From Paenibacillus bovis (GTDB taxonomy: Bacteria > Bacillota > Bacilli > Bacillales > Bacillaceae_C): a stretch of DNA of 41,402 bases. Made by a program: the position numbers and the translations under genes. Every line of letters starts with the position of its first letter. Positions within the stretch are counted from its first letter, which is position 1. The notes under the pieces are model-generated. The model made no database searches, had not been told where the DNA came from, and saw only the letters and a list, made by a program, of their open reading frames with translations. Shown one piece after another: positions 15,492-22,847 of the stretch. Location: the NCBI GenBank assembly GCA_007679095.1, contig VEFU01000038.1, positions 1 to 41,402 of the forward strand. Direction: 5' to 3'.

Positions 15492-16106
15492 TTAGGATGA
15501 TTCTGTATCTTTTTTTATACTAGTCGAAATAAACATGGAAGCATCTTGTTTCATGAAAATATTTTCCCCGTGATAAAATGTTTTCATTTCCATAGAGGAG
15601 AAACCAACCTGGGACAATGTTTCTTTTAGCTCTTCATGCGCAAAGCCATTATGAACTTTCGGATGATATATTTTGTCGTTCTTATCAAAATCAACAATAA
15701 TAAGCTTTCCACCATTATTTAACATCCCGAATAAATTATGTAGTATCTTTTTAGTATCGGGAATATGAAGAAGAACGAGCGACATGAGAATGATATCTAC
15801 CTTTACATCAGGGGTTTCTTGAGTAAAATCGGAGTATAGCACCTTAGCGTTTGGAATTCCTCTTTGCGTAATCTTAGCCTCTGCAACCTCTAACATTTGT
15901 TGGGATGAGTCTACCAACAAAATAGATTGTACTAAATCAACTAACTCTAAACTAACTAGCCCCGTACCACTCCCATAATCCATCAAAGTTTTCGTTTCGC
16001 AATTCTGTAATGTAGAGCGAACTTCTTTAGCAATCACATTAGCTAATTCTATTCTATCTTCTGTATCATACCTTTTTGCCATCTGTTCAAACACGTTATT
16101 TTCCAT
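15492..16106 (-). CDS. Class I SAM-dependent methyltransferase
   Basis: A 204-residue methyltransferase. Motif I is LMDYGSGTGL (41-50), strand 2 is LLVDSS (63-68), the DVKVDIILMSLVLLHIPD segment covers motifs post-II and III, and GGKLIIVDFD follows. The N-terminus MENNVFEQMAKRYDTEDR is common in small-molecule methyltransferases of Bacilli. AAAAGGAG precedes the ATG. It is convergent with the SRPBCC gene and shares no spacer with it, so read-through from either side would give antisense RNA. Confidence 0.88.
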   Translation of the reverse strand: MENNVFEQMAKRYDTEDRIELANVIAKEVRSTLQNCETKTLMDYGSGTGLVSLELVDLVQSILLVDSSQQMLEVAEAKITQRGIPNAKVLYSDFTQETPDVKVDIILMSLVLLHIPDTKKILHNLFGMLNNGGKLIIVDFDKNDKIYHPKVHNGFAHEELKETLSQVGFSSMEMKTFYHGENIFMKQDASMFISTSIKKDTESS

Positions 16107-16284
16107 ATTAACTCCTTTTGTTTATTCAGTGTTTTTTTTAGTATGACCATATTAACAATGATAATTTAGGCTGTCTAATTAAACGAACTGAATTAAATTA
16201 ACAATAAGTGCAGGGAAATATTGCTATTTGTCGAAATTATAGATAGTAGTTTTTTATAGATATAAATGAAAGAAGGTAATTTTA

Positions 16285-16659
16285 ATTAAGATCATATGTT
16301 TTGTACTTTTATTAGCACCATTATCCTTTCTGTATCACTACTTTGAAACATCTCAGTTTCCGAATGGTTCCCCGTTTTTATTAACAGGAATAATATTATT
16401 TGTTATTTTTACAGGACTTTTAATAAGGAAAATCAAACTTCCATTTATTCTTATAGCACAGATCATCAGCATTATTTTCTCAGTAGTGTTAGGGGGAAGG
16501 TTAATAACGCCTCCTAATGATTCTTGGTTTAATCCATTAGGAATGAACCTCACAATTCTATTAACTGGGCTATTTATTTTCATCGGGATGTTGGTAATTC
16601 GATATGTTTCAAATATGGTAATTAATAATTGGAAAATGAAGAAGGTAGAACTGGAATAA
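16285..16659 (+). CDS. Small membrane protein with apparent ATT start (or start-codon loss)
   Basis: A continuous frame encodes about 124 residues with three to four hydrophobic helices: KIICFVLLLAPLSFLYHYF, FLLTGIILFVIFTGLLI, FILIAQIISIIFSVVLGG and LTILLTGLFIFIGMLVI. It ends in a charged tail (NNWKMKKVELE). There is no ATG, GTG or TTG near the beginning. The codon 8 nt after AGAAGG (16271-16276) is ATT at 16285, followed by AAG, exactly where ATG-AAG would be expected. Either ATT is used, at low efficiency, or a single base change has killed the start. The ISL3 element begins 20 nt past its stop. Family unknown. Confidence 0.6.
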   Translation: MKIICFVLLLAPLSFLYHYFETSQFPNGSPFLLTGIILFVIFTGLLIRKIKLPFILIAQIISIIFSVVLGGRLITPPNDSWFNPLGMNLTILLTGLFIFIGMLVIRYVSNMVINNWKMKKVELE

Positions 16660-16709
16660 CAACTTATCGTAAAAAAAAAGGGTAATCGGAAAATAGTGTG
16701 GAAAGAGGG

Positions 16710-18050
16710 TTAAAGAGTACCCTCTTCTATTGCTTTAATCAGTGTGGAAAAATCTGCACCATAAATTTCTTCATACACCCATTCATAACCAGTTTGTGAC
16801 CAATTTGGGAATTGATCGGGTAACATTTTTCCGAAAGTAACTTCAACTTCTTTGAATTTCTTTTTCTTTTTAACTTTACGATAGCCTTGAGTAAACAAAA
16901 TCTTTGCTCGAAGGGCTTCAAAAGAATAACCACGACCAACATGGTTCATTGTCTTGATTAACCGATTCAAGGACTCCGTATAAGCGTTTGTAATTGGATA
17001 GTTGAAATAATTGAATACTTCTTCTTCCCAATTATTCATAGCCTTAATCAAATCGTCAAAATAAGCTATTAATTCTTTAGGAACATTTAAAAGCCAGTTT
17101 TGGTACAGTTTATAGGCTTCCTTAATTGATTCAGCTTCATAAATGTCAAAGAATTGCTCTTTAAGTTCGTATGCTTGACCAAGTAACGGGAACTTATCAG
17201 TCCATACTTGCAACTTTATTTGATCATCGAAATTGTTTAGATCCTTTCGTCTTGAAAGAAGTACATAACGATCTCTCATAAGTTGTCTGCGTTCTTTTGT
17301 TGACACATTTTGACGGTTAGCTTTTCTGATTTTCTCTAAGGCTTCATTGGCTAATTTAACAACATGAAACTTATCAATTACGATTTTGGCATGTGGTATT
17401 ACTGAATTAACAGCACTTTTATAAGGATTCCACATATCCATTGCCACAAGTTCAATATTATCAATGTCCTGCAGTTTTGAGAGATAACTGATAACAGTAT
17501 CTTTATTACGTTTTCGTAAAATATCAATTACAGACTTATTTTCAACATCAGTGATTACACAACGATAGTTTTTAAGCAAATGTACTTCATCAATACCAAG
17601 CCATTTGGGAGTTCTAAAATCCGTTTGTGCTTCAAGCTCTGCAACGTAGTCATTAAATATATTTAGAACAGTCTTTTCATCAACACCTATATCATCTGCA
17701 ACGCTGGTAAAGGTCTTTTCAAGACTAGCTTCCTGAATCCAATCTTTAAGTCTATTGGTAACAGAGCGATTGGCATCCATATCAGGAAGATATTCAAAAA
17801 ATGTTTCATTACATTCTCTACATTTATACCGTTGGCGTTTCACAAAAATGCCAACACGTTTTGCATGCATTGGTAGGTCGAAAAACAATTGTTGTTTCTT
17901 GCCATGCTTGTATAGGTTTGCGACAGTACCACATTTTGGACAATAAGAGGGTGGAGGAGATGCCACTTCTACCAAGAACCGATAGTCGTCCTCACTCTCC
18001 CTTATATCAATAATTTTAAAGTTTTTTAGATTTAGCATATTGTTTATCAT
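16710..18050 (-). CDS. ISL3-family transposase
   Basis: A 446-residue DDE transposase, full length for the family. An N-terminal zinc finger (Cys37/Cys40 and Cys77/Cys80) is followed by a helix-turn-helix around 112-135 (TFTSVADDIGVDEKTVLNIF). The catalytic core has Asp154 in GIDEVH, Asp205 in AMDMW and Glu359 in TNAYTESLNR, with the ISL3 signature IVIDKFHVVKLANEALEK. No frameshift or stop is seen, so it may be active. AAAGGA precedes the ATG. Its start is only 36 nt downstream of the MazG-like gene on the same strand, so the two could share an mRNA. The stop lies 30 nt inside the left end. Confidence 0.95.
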   Translation of the reverse strand: MINNMLNLKNFKIIDIRESEDDYRFLVEVASPPPSYCPKCGTVANLYKHGKKQQLFFDLPMHAKRVGIFVKRQRYKCRECNETFFEYLPDMDANRSVTNRLKDWIQEASLEKTFTSVADDIGVDEKTVLNIFNDYVAELEAQTDFRTPKWLGIDEVHLLKNYRCVITDVENKSVIDILRKRNKDTVISYLSKLQDIDNIELVAMDMWNPYKSAVNSVIPHAKIVIDKFHVVKLANEALEKIRKANRQNVSTKERRQLMRDRYVLLSRRKDLNNFDDQIKLQVWTDKFPLLGQAYELKEQFFDIYEAESIKEAYKLYQNWLLNVPKELIAYFDDLIKAMNNWEEEVFNYFNYPITNAYTESLNRLIKTMNHVGRGYSFEALRAKILFTQGYRKVKKKKKFKEVEVTFGKMLPDQFPNWSQTGYEWVYEEIYGADFSTLIKAIEEGTL

Positions 18051-18086
18051 TTTTTCTTTCCTTTGTTATATCTGATAAAAATAATA

Positions 18087-18407
18087 TTATTCATGAGAGT
18101 AACGCTTTAAGAGTTTCTCCTTATGAGAATTAAACACTTCTTCTAAAGAAATATTATATTTATTCGCGATTACAATAACGTTACCTAACACATCTCCCAA
18201 TTCTTCTACTAAATCCTTTCTATTGTTCATAAATGAATCTGTTACTTCGTCTGGCCTATCCCTCCCAATCTCAAGGGCTCTTATGGCTCGTGCTACTTCC
18301 CCAGTTTCCTCCGCTAAAAATCCAATACGAATGAAAATGTCTAATTCAGACCAACCTCTATTTTCATAATAATCATTTACCCATTTTTGAAATTCAGTTA
18401 CATCCAT
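18087..18407 (-). CDS. yvdC: MazG-like nucleotide pyrophosphohydrolase, YvdC-like
   Basis: A 106-residue all-alpha NTP pyrophosphatase domain. The metal-binding motif is present: EETGE at 33-37 on the first helix and EELGD at 68-72 on the second, giving the EExxE...ExxD pattern. Such proteins hydrolyse NTPs, often damaged or non-canonical ones, to NMP and PPi. The length matches B. subtilis YvdC, which is also beside yvdD. Start ATG is preceded by AAGGAG. It lies inside the ISL3 inverted repeats, upstream of the transposase on the same strand and divergent from the LOG gene. Confidence 0.88.
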   Translation of the reverse strand: MDVTEFQKWVNDYYENRGWSELDIFIRIGFLAEETGEVARAIRALEIGRDRPDEVTDSFMNNRKDLVEELGDVLGNVIVIANKYNISLEEVFNSHKEKLLKRYSHE

Positions 18408-18442
18408 TTCTTACCACTCCTTAAATTTCATTACCATAAAGT

Positions 18443-18471
18443 TTAACAAATCATCAAGACTTTTGTATAAT
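18443..18471 (+). promoter_or_regulatory. Sigma-A promoter of the LOG-family gene
   Basis: TTAACA (18443-18448), a 17-nt spacer and TATAAT (18466-18471) form a strong match to the consensus, 33 nt before ATG 18505. A second overlapping TATAAT is at 18471-18476. It provides the passenger gene with its own promoter inside the element. Confidence 0.8.
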
Positions 18472-18504
18472 ATAATCGCTGAATTCGTTAGGGGGATGGT
18501 CATA

Positions 18505-19086
18505 ATGAAAAGCATAGCTGTATTTTGTGGTTCCAGTGCTGGAGCCTCTAATGTGTATATAGAAAATGCCAAAGGGTTTGGTAAAGAACTAGCCAAACGT
18601 GACATTACACTTGTTTATGGTGGAGCAAGTGTTGGTCTTATGGGAGCAGTTGCGGACACTGTTTTAGATGAAGGTGGACAAGTCATTGGAATTATGCCTA
18701 GTTTTTTAGAGCAGAGAGAAATATCGCATAAAAGATTATCCCAGCTGATAGTTGTCGATTCTATGCATGAGAGAAAAGCTAAAATGGCAGAGCTTGCGGA
18801 TGGGTTTGTTGCTTTACCAGGTGGACCAGGAACATTAGAAGAATTCTTTGAAATTTTTACATGGGCTCAATTAGGGCTTCATCAAAAACCCTGTGGCCTT
18901 CTAAACATTAATCATTACTTTGACCCTCTCGTTGAACTGTTTAATCATATGACAAAGGAACAATTTTTACATGAAAAATATCAATCTATGGCACTTGTAG
19001 ATGTTGAACCAAGTCGATTACTTGAAAAGTTTGATTCTTATGAACCACCAGCCGTAAAAACTTATATTAATGAGAAACAGATTTAA
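18505..19086 (+). CDS. yvdD: LOG-family protein (cytokinin riboside 5'-monophosphate phosphoribohydrolase-like), YvdD-like
   Basis: A 193-residue protein with the LOG signature PGGPGTLEE at 105-113, preceded by VYGGASVGLMGAVAD (nucleotide-binding loop) and the SMHERKAKM helix holding the conserved Arg and Lys. The family cleaves the N-glycosidic bond of nucleoside monophosphates to free base and ribose 5-phosphate. In bacteria the true substrate is often unclear and the annotation lysine decarboxylase is obsolete. ATG 18505 has AGGGGG 9 nt upstream, and length fits YvdD. It lies divergent from the MazG-like gene and within the ISL3 ends; both act on nucleotides. Confidence 0.9.
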   Translation: MKSIAVFCGSSAGASNVYIENAKGFGKELAKRDITLVYGGASVGLMGAVADTVLDEGGQVIGIMPSFLEQREISHKRLSQLIVVDSMHERKAKMAELADGFVALPGGPGTLEEFFEIFTWAQLGLHQKPCGLLNINHYFDPLVELFNHMTKEQFLHEKYQSMALVDVEPSRLLEKFDSYEPPAVKTYINEKQI

Positions 19087-19091
19087 AAGCC

Positions 19092-19128
19092 AACAACAGA
19101 CCGAGCTACAAGCAATTGGTCTGTTGTT
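19092..19128 (+). terminator. Terminator-like hairpin after yvdD
   Basis: AACAACAGACC (19092-19102) pairs with GGTCTGTTGTT (19118-19128), starting 5 nt after the stop. The T tract is weak (TTAATCT), so strength is uncertain, but stem length and position fit. Confidence 0.7.
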
Positions 19129-19545
19129 AATCTAACTAAACTTCTTCGCTTATTAAAATTCATTAAAGATATTTTCACTTCCCAACAAACATAATTTTCT
19201 GTCTTTTTATAGCAAATAAAACTGTAAATTTTCCACACGATTATCCGATTTAAGATTGTAAGTATCATAAATATATTGGAACTATTTCTACATGATAATC
19301 CGAATACCCAAAAAAAATAACTTTGCCATGAATGTTATTGATATATAAAGAATCAAATAATTAGTTGCCCTAAAAAGCATTTGGGATGAACCAAATGCTT
19401 TTTAAATAATTATTTGGTTAGTTTGCTGCAAAAGATGGTATGGTTTTAATCAAGAACAAGAAAAATTAATGTCACGAATGCCCGACTTTTTAAGAAGTGA
19501 TAACACATTAAATAATTTAAAAATACTCACAAATGGGGAGCTTAC
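19129..19545. other. Non-coding stretch: ISL3 right end, then a terminator and a decayed frame
   Basis: 19129-19309 is the A+T-rich right end of the ISL3 element with two end-like motifs. After the A8 flank, 19372-19403 is a strong terminator. From 19406 to 19561 one frame is open and reads WYGFNQEQEKLMSRMPDF and further, ending in TAA inside the next gene. It has no start codon with a ribosome binding site and I do not recognise it; it may be a gene remnant. Confidence 0.5.
19372..19403. terminator. Intrinsic terminator, 13-bp stem
   Basis: AAAAAGCATTTGG (19372-19384) pairs perfectly with CCAAATGCTTTTT (19391-19403) across GATGAA. No gene ends just upstream now. If the ISL3 element is removed it lies about 75 bp after the stop of the membrane protein gene at 16659, so it was probably that gene's terminator. 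Confidence 0.85.
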
Positions 19546-20066
19546 ATGTCGCAAGTATTTTTAATTCGTCCATCAATGGATTATGAATCTGAATATCTAT
19601 CTTTTTATCAAGAATGGAAAGATAGTGGAGAGGTCATGGTACCTTGGGTAATAAGTTTGGAACCATCGAACTTTCAAGAGATGATTAAGTCATTACTAGA
19701 CTCGGAGAAAGAGGAAAATATTCCTGAAAATTGGGTGCCTGCCTCCACATATTGGCTTGTGGACGAAACAAAAAAGTGATAGGTGCTGTTAATATCCGTC
19801 ATCGATTAACAAAGAGATTATTAGACCGAGGTGGCCACATTGGATACGGTATCCGTCCCTCTGAGCGACAAAAAGGATATGCAACAAAACTATTATCTTT
19901 ATCTCTACAGAAAACTAGAGAGTTAGGATTGGAAAAGGTTCTTGTTACTTGCGATGAACATAACATTGCATCAGAAAAAACAATCTTGAATAACGGTGGA
20001 GTTCCAGATACGAATTTTATTGAAGAAGACGGAAATGTAATCAAAAGGTTTTGGATCGAATTATAA
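19546..20066 (+). pseudogene. GNAT N-acetyltransferase, frameshifted
   Basis: Two overlapping frames together give one RimJ/RimL-type acetyltransferase of about 173 residues. The first (from ATG 19546, good GGGGAG site) covers the N-terminal half up to STYWLVDETKK and stops at 19777-19779. The second continues with VIGAVNIRHRLTKRLLDRGG, the acetyl-CoA loop GIRPSERQKGYATKL and the C-terminal NGGVPDTNFIEEDGN. Joining needs one extra base in the A6 run at 19770-19775. It is a slipped homopolymer: a real mutation, phase variation or a sequence error. Confidence 0.82.
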
Positions 20067-20098
20067 ATTTGAAAAGCTCTATAGGAGGAGATTTTACA

Positions 20099-20488
20099 GT
20101 GGAAAAATGCTCATTTTGTCATCTTGAATCCGTAGAAGAACAAGAAGTAATTCTAAGAAATGAACATTGTATGTTTTTACAAATTCCGCAAGAAGTGTTA
20201 ATTGGTTCTGGCATCATAGTTCCGATTGAACATCGTGAAACAGTTTTCGATTTAACAGTGGATGAGTGGTCTGCAACTTATTCTTTATTGCATGAGGTAA
20301 AAGCTCTTTTAGATGAAAAATATCGACCGGATGGATATAACATTGGCTGGAACTGTAGTAAGACAGGTGGTCAGCATATCATGCATGCTCATCTACACGT
20401 AATTCCTCGTTTTAGTGACGAACCCTATGCAGGCAAAGGAATTCGGCATTGGTTAAAAAGTATAGAAAACCAGCAGCGGCCTGGTTGA
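20099..20488 (+). CDS. HIT family nucleotide hydrolase
   Basis: A 129-residue histidine-triad protein. The triad is His96-Ala-His98-Leu-His100 in MHAHLHVIPR, and Cys4/Cys7 (CSFC) near the start are a common metal-binding pair in this branch. HIT proteins remove AMP or other groups from nucleoside phosphoramidates or dinucleotides through a His intermediate. GTG 20099 is chosen because GGAGGAG lies 8 nt upstream; an in-frame ATG at 20051 overlaps the previous gene and has no site. Confidence 0.9.
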   Translation: MEKCSFCHLESVEEQEVILRNEHCMFLQIPQEVLIGSGIIVPIEHRETVFDLTVDEWSATYSLLHEVKALLDEKYRPDGYNIGWNCSKTGGQHIMHAHLHVIPRFSDEPYAGKGIRHWLKSIENQQRPG

Positions 20489-20627
20489 TGATTTAACAAT
20501 TGCAACAAATTAATCTAGTTTTGTTAGGTGTAGCTCTCCAATCTCTCAGGTAAATTTATTCTCATATCTTTTACTAAAATGAGGCATATTATTAGAACGG
20601 AATAGATTTAAATTGGAGGTTATTCAA

Positions 20628-21641
20628 TTGGGAAGTCACCATGAGCAAGTTAAGTTAACTTCTGCTGAACTGTCATATTTATGGAGTACATATATGGCAG
20701 ACAGTATGTCAGTTTGTGTTCTTACGTATTTTCTTAAAAATGTTGAGGATCGCCAAATAGAAAAATTAATGGCACACTCCATAGATTTATCTAAACAACA
20801 TTTAGAGAAAATTCGGCAAATCTTCGCTAAGGAAGAAATTCAGGTACCAATAGGTTTTATTGAAAAGGACGTTAATACAAAAGCAAAACGTCTGTTTACG
20901 GATACTTTCTATATAAAATATATGAAGCAAATGACAAATGGTGGTATAACTACATATGGAAGAGTTTTACAGCATATTTATAGACAAGATATACGCGGTT
21001 TCTTTTCAAAATGTTTAACCTCAACGGTGCAACTTTATAATGAAATTACAGAAGTTCTGATAGATAAAGGGCTAGATTCACGACCGCCTACTATACCATA
21101 TCCGCAAAAAAAAGAGTTTGTACAGAAACAATCGTTTTTATTGGAGGGGCTTGGAAGACGGGAAGCACTAACTGGAGAAGAAGTAAGCCAGCTGCAGTTT
21201 AATATTGAAACAAATCAAATAGGAACAAGCCTAGCAACAGCTTTTTCTCAAGTAACTGGGACGAAAAAGGTTCGTGATTATATGCTAAGAGGAAAAGAAA
21301 TCGCCTTAAAGCATATTAGTGTTTTTGGTGATTACTTAAAAAATAATTCATTGCCGGTTCCAATGTCATTCGATCACGAAGTCACGGATTCTACAGAATC
21401 CCCTTTTTCTGATAAATTAATGATGTTCCACTTTGGACTAATGATGTACGCTGGAATTGGTAACTACGGAGCAGCTATTTCTGCTAGTCGAAAAAGTGAT
21501 TTGGTTGTTGACTTTACCCGTTTGTCAGGAGAAATTTTAAAGTATGCGGAAGATGGTGTCAATATATTGATTGCAAACGAATGGTTAGAGCAGCCTCCTC
21601 TAGCAATTTCTAGGGAAGAATTGGCTAAGGCTAAAGACTAG
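20628..21641 (+). CDS. DUF3231 family protein, two tandem helical domains
   Basis: A 337-residue protein. Its two halves look like repeats of a four-helix bundle: LTSAELSYLWSTYMADSMSVCVLTYFL in the first half corresponds to EVSQLQFNIETNQIGTSLATAF plus later helices, and both halves contain a FTDTFYIKYMKQM / FSDKLMMFHFGLMMYAG segment. This layout is that of DUF3231, common in spore-forming Bacilli and ferritin-like in predicted structure; function unknown. TTG 20628 has GGAGG at 20615-20619 (8 nt); a TTG start at 20613 would lie upstream of that site. Confidence 0.82.
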   Translation: MGSHHEQVKLTSAELSYLWSTYMADSMSVCVLTYFLKNVEDRQIEKLMAHSIDLSKQHLEKIRQIFAKEEIQVPIGFIEKDVNTKAKRLFTDTFYIKYMKQMTNGGITTYGRVLQHIYRQDIRGFFSKCLTSTVQLYNEITEVLIDKGLDSRPPTIPYPQKKEFVQKQSFLLEGLGRREALTGEEVSQLQFNIETNQIGTSLATAFSQVTGTKKVRDYMLRGKEIALKHISVFGDYLKNNSLPVPMSFDHEVTDSTESPFSDKLMMFHFGLMMYAGIGNYGAAISASRKSDLVVDFTRLSGEILKYAEDGVNILIANEWLEQPPLAISREELAKAKD

Positions 21642-21650
21642 CATGAGTTT

Positions 21651-21698
21651 ATACACATAGAGGAAAAGAAGAAGAGCGCTCTTTTTCTTCTTGTGTAT
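21651..21698 (+). terminator. Intrinsic terminator
   Basis: An outer ATACACA/TGTGTAT pair encloses an A+G arm and a T+C arm meeting at the palindrome GAGCGCTC, just after the DUF3231 stop. Confidence 0.7.
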
Positions 21699-21849
21699 AT
21701 TCTAGCTAATTTTAATCATTCAGTCGAAAAGTAGATTAATAGGGTAATTGCGTTCTGGAGTCGTATTTAAGTGAGTCGTTTTTATAAAAATAAATACATA
21801 GAAAACAGTTAATAGTTCTACAAAAACATGAAGTCAGTCGGTGAAGTTA

Positions 21850-22326
21850 ATGGAAGTTGTGTTAGAAAGGGCAACGAATAATGATGCACAAGCAATTTTT
21901 GAACTTCAAGTTGAATCATTTATGCCATTGTTACAAAAATATCAGGATTATGAAACAAATCCCGCAAATGAAACAATCGAAAAAGTGATAAGAAGAATTA
22001 ATCGATCAAATGGTGGGTTTTTTAAAATACTCGCAGACAATATTCTAGTAGGTGCTATCTGTATTTACTGGAAAGAGAACTATCAGTTTTGTATTAGTCC
22101 AATGTTCATTCACCCAGCATTTCAAGGAAACGGAATTGCTCAGAAAACTATAACGATCATCGAGAAAATGTTCCCGCAAGCACAATCGTGGGAACTAGAT
22201 ACATTATTAGAAGAAGAACGAAATTGTCATCTATATGAAAAGATGGGATATAGCCAAACAGGAGTTAAAAAGAAGTTAAACGAGTACGCAACTCTTGTAT
22301 TCTATAAAAAAGTATTAAAAGATTAA
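21850..22326 (+). CDS. GNAT family N-acetyltransferase
   Basis: A 158-residue GNAT. The acetyl-CoA loop is in FIHPAFQGNGIAQKTI (the Q/R-x-x-G-x-G/A pattern), and the later LYEKMGYSQTG motif is the usual strand 6-7 signature. The N-terminus (VVLERATNNDAQAIFELQVESF) is standard. The substrate is unknown. Start ATG 21850 is preferred over GTG 21841; neither has a strong ribosome binding site (GGTGA at 21840-21844). First gene of a run of six with gaps of 30-60 nt. Confidence 0.82.
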   Translation: MEVVLERATNNDAQAIFELQVESFMPLLQKYQDYETNPANETIEKVIRRINRSNGGFFKILADNILVGAICIYWKENYQFCISPMFIHPAFQGNGIAQKTITIIEKMFPQAQSWELDTLLEEERNCHLYEKMGYSQTGVKKKLNEYATLVFYKKVLKD

Positions 22327-22361
22327 ATACAACGAGTTTGGTTCGGTATAAGGGGGCTTAC

Positions 22362-22811
22362 ATGTTAAAAGGGAGGAAAATCAGTTGTTTCATTATTCCA
22401 GTATTATCTTTATTACTATTAACAGGCTGTCCTGGAGCCCAGGATTTTAGTTTAGAACTTCCAGGTGGATATACAGTTGATAGTCTTTCAGCACATCAAG
22501 TAATTATATCATCTGAGACATCAAGGCAGATTAGTAATACACACTGGAGTAGTATAATTATTCCAGCAAAAGTGGTGATGTTGGGATGGGATGATAACTA
22601 CATTCTTGTGAAACAACTTGGATTGAAGAAAGACCCAAATAGTAATAATGGCTATAAAATACCTGATGAGGATAATGCAAATTTTTGGATAGTGGCTATT
22701 CATTCAGAAGAGGTGTATGGTCCATTTGATGAGGGGGCTTTTGAAGAGAAAAGGAATGAATTAGGTGTCCTGGAGAGTGTAAAACTGAAGTATGTGAATG
22801 AGTATAGGTAG
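22362..22811 (+). CDS. Lipoprotein, DUF3997-like
   Basis: A 149-residue lipoprotein with signal sequence and lipobox LLTGC (Cys23). The mature start CPGAQDFSLELPGGYTVDSLSAHQV, the middle IPAKVVMLGWDDNYILVKQLG and the later FWIVAIHSEEVYGPFDEGAF resemble DUF3997 proteins of Bacillus; I am fairly but not fully sure of that family. AGGGGG is 6 nt before ATG 22362. It is expected on the outer face of the membrane; role unknown. Confidence 0.75.
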   Translation: MLKGRKISCFIIPVLSLLLLTGCPGAQDFSLELPGGYTVDSLSAHQVIISSETSRQISNTHWSSIIIPAKVVMLGWDDNYILVKQLGLKKDPNSNNGYKIPDEDNANFWIVAIHSEEVYGPFDEGAFEEKRNELGVLESVKLKYVNEYR

Positions 22812-22847
22812 TTTTTTACTTAAAAATAAAGATTTAGAGGTCTACAA

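Larger units (their letters stand above)
16680..19309. mobile_element. ISL3-family element carrying yvdC- and yvdD-like passenger genes
   Basis: The left end at 16680 reads GGGTAATCGGAAAATAGTGT. The right end, read inward from 19309 on the - strand, is GGGTATTCGGATTATCATGT; over 28 bases the two agree at 21. Flanks are A9 (16671-16679) and A8 (19310-19317), consistent with the 8-bp target duplication of this family. Between the ends lie the transposase (-), a MazG-like gene (-) and a LOG-family gene (+). No inverted-repeat copy was found between transposase and passengers. A third end-like motif, resembling the left end (19 of 22 bases), lies at about 19221-19249 inside the right end. Boundaries are seen in the sequence; mobility of the whole unit is inferred. 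Confidence 0.75.

Noticed and set aside
16353-16583. 76-residue - strand frame
   Set aside because: It is antisense to the membrane protein frame at 16285-16659, which has much more protein-like features.
18051-18086. Right end of the ISL3 element directly upstream of the transposase
   Set aside because: The spacer to the MazG-like gene has no GGGTA-type end; similarity is limited to the purine-rich ribosome binding site.
20515-20560. Glycine riboswitch (AATCTCTCAGGTAAA resembles the 3' part of the aptamer)
   Set aside because: The 5' half of the aptamer and the GCCGAAGG-like core are missing, and the downstream DUF3231 gene has no glycine link. A similar short match near 25803 is equally isolated.
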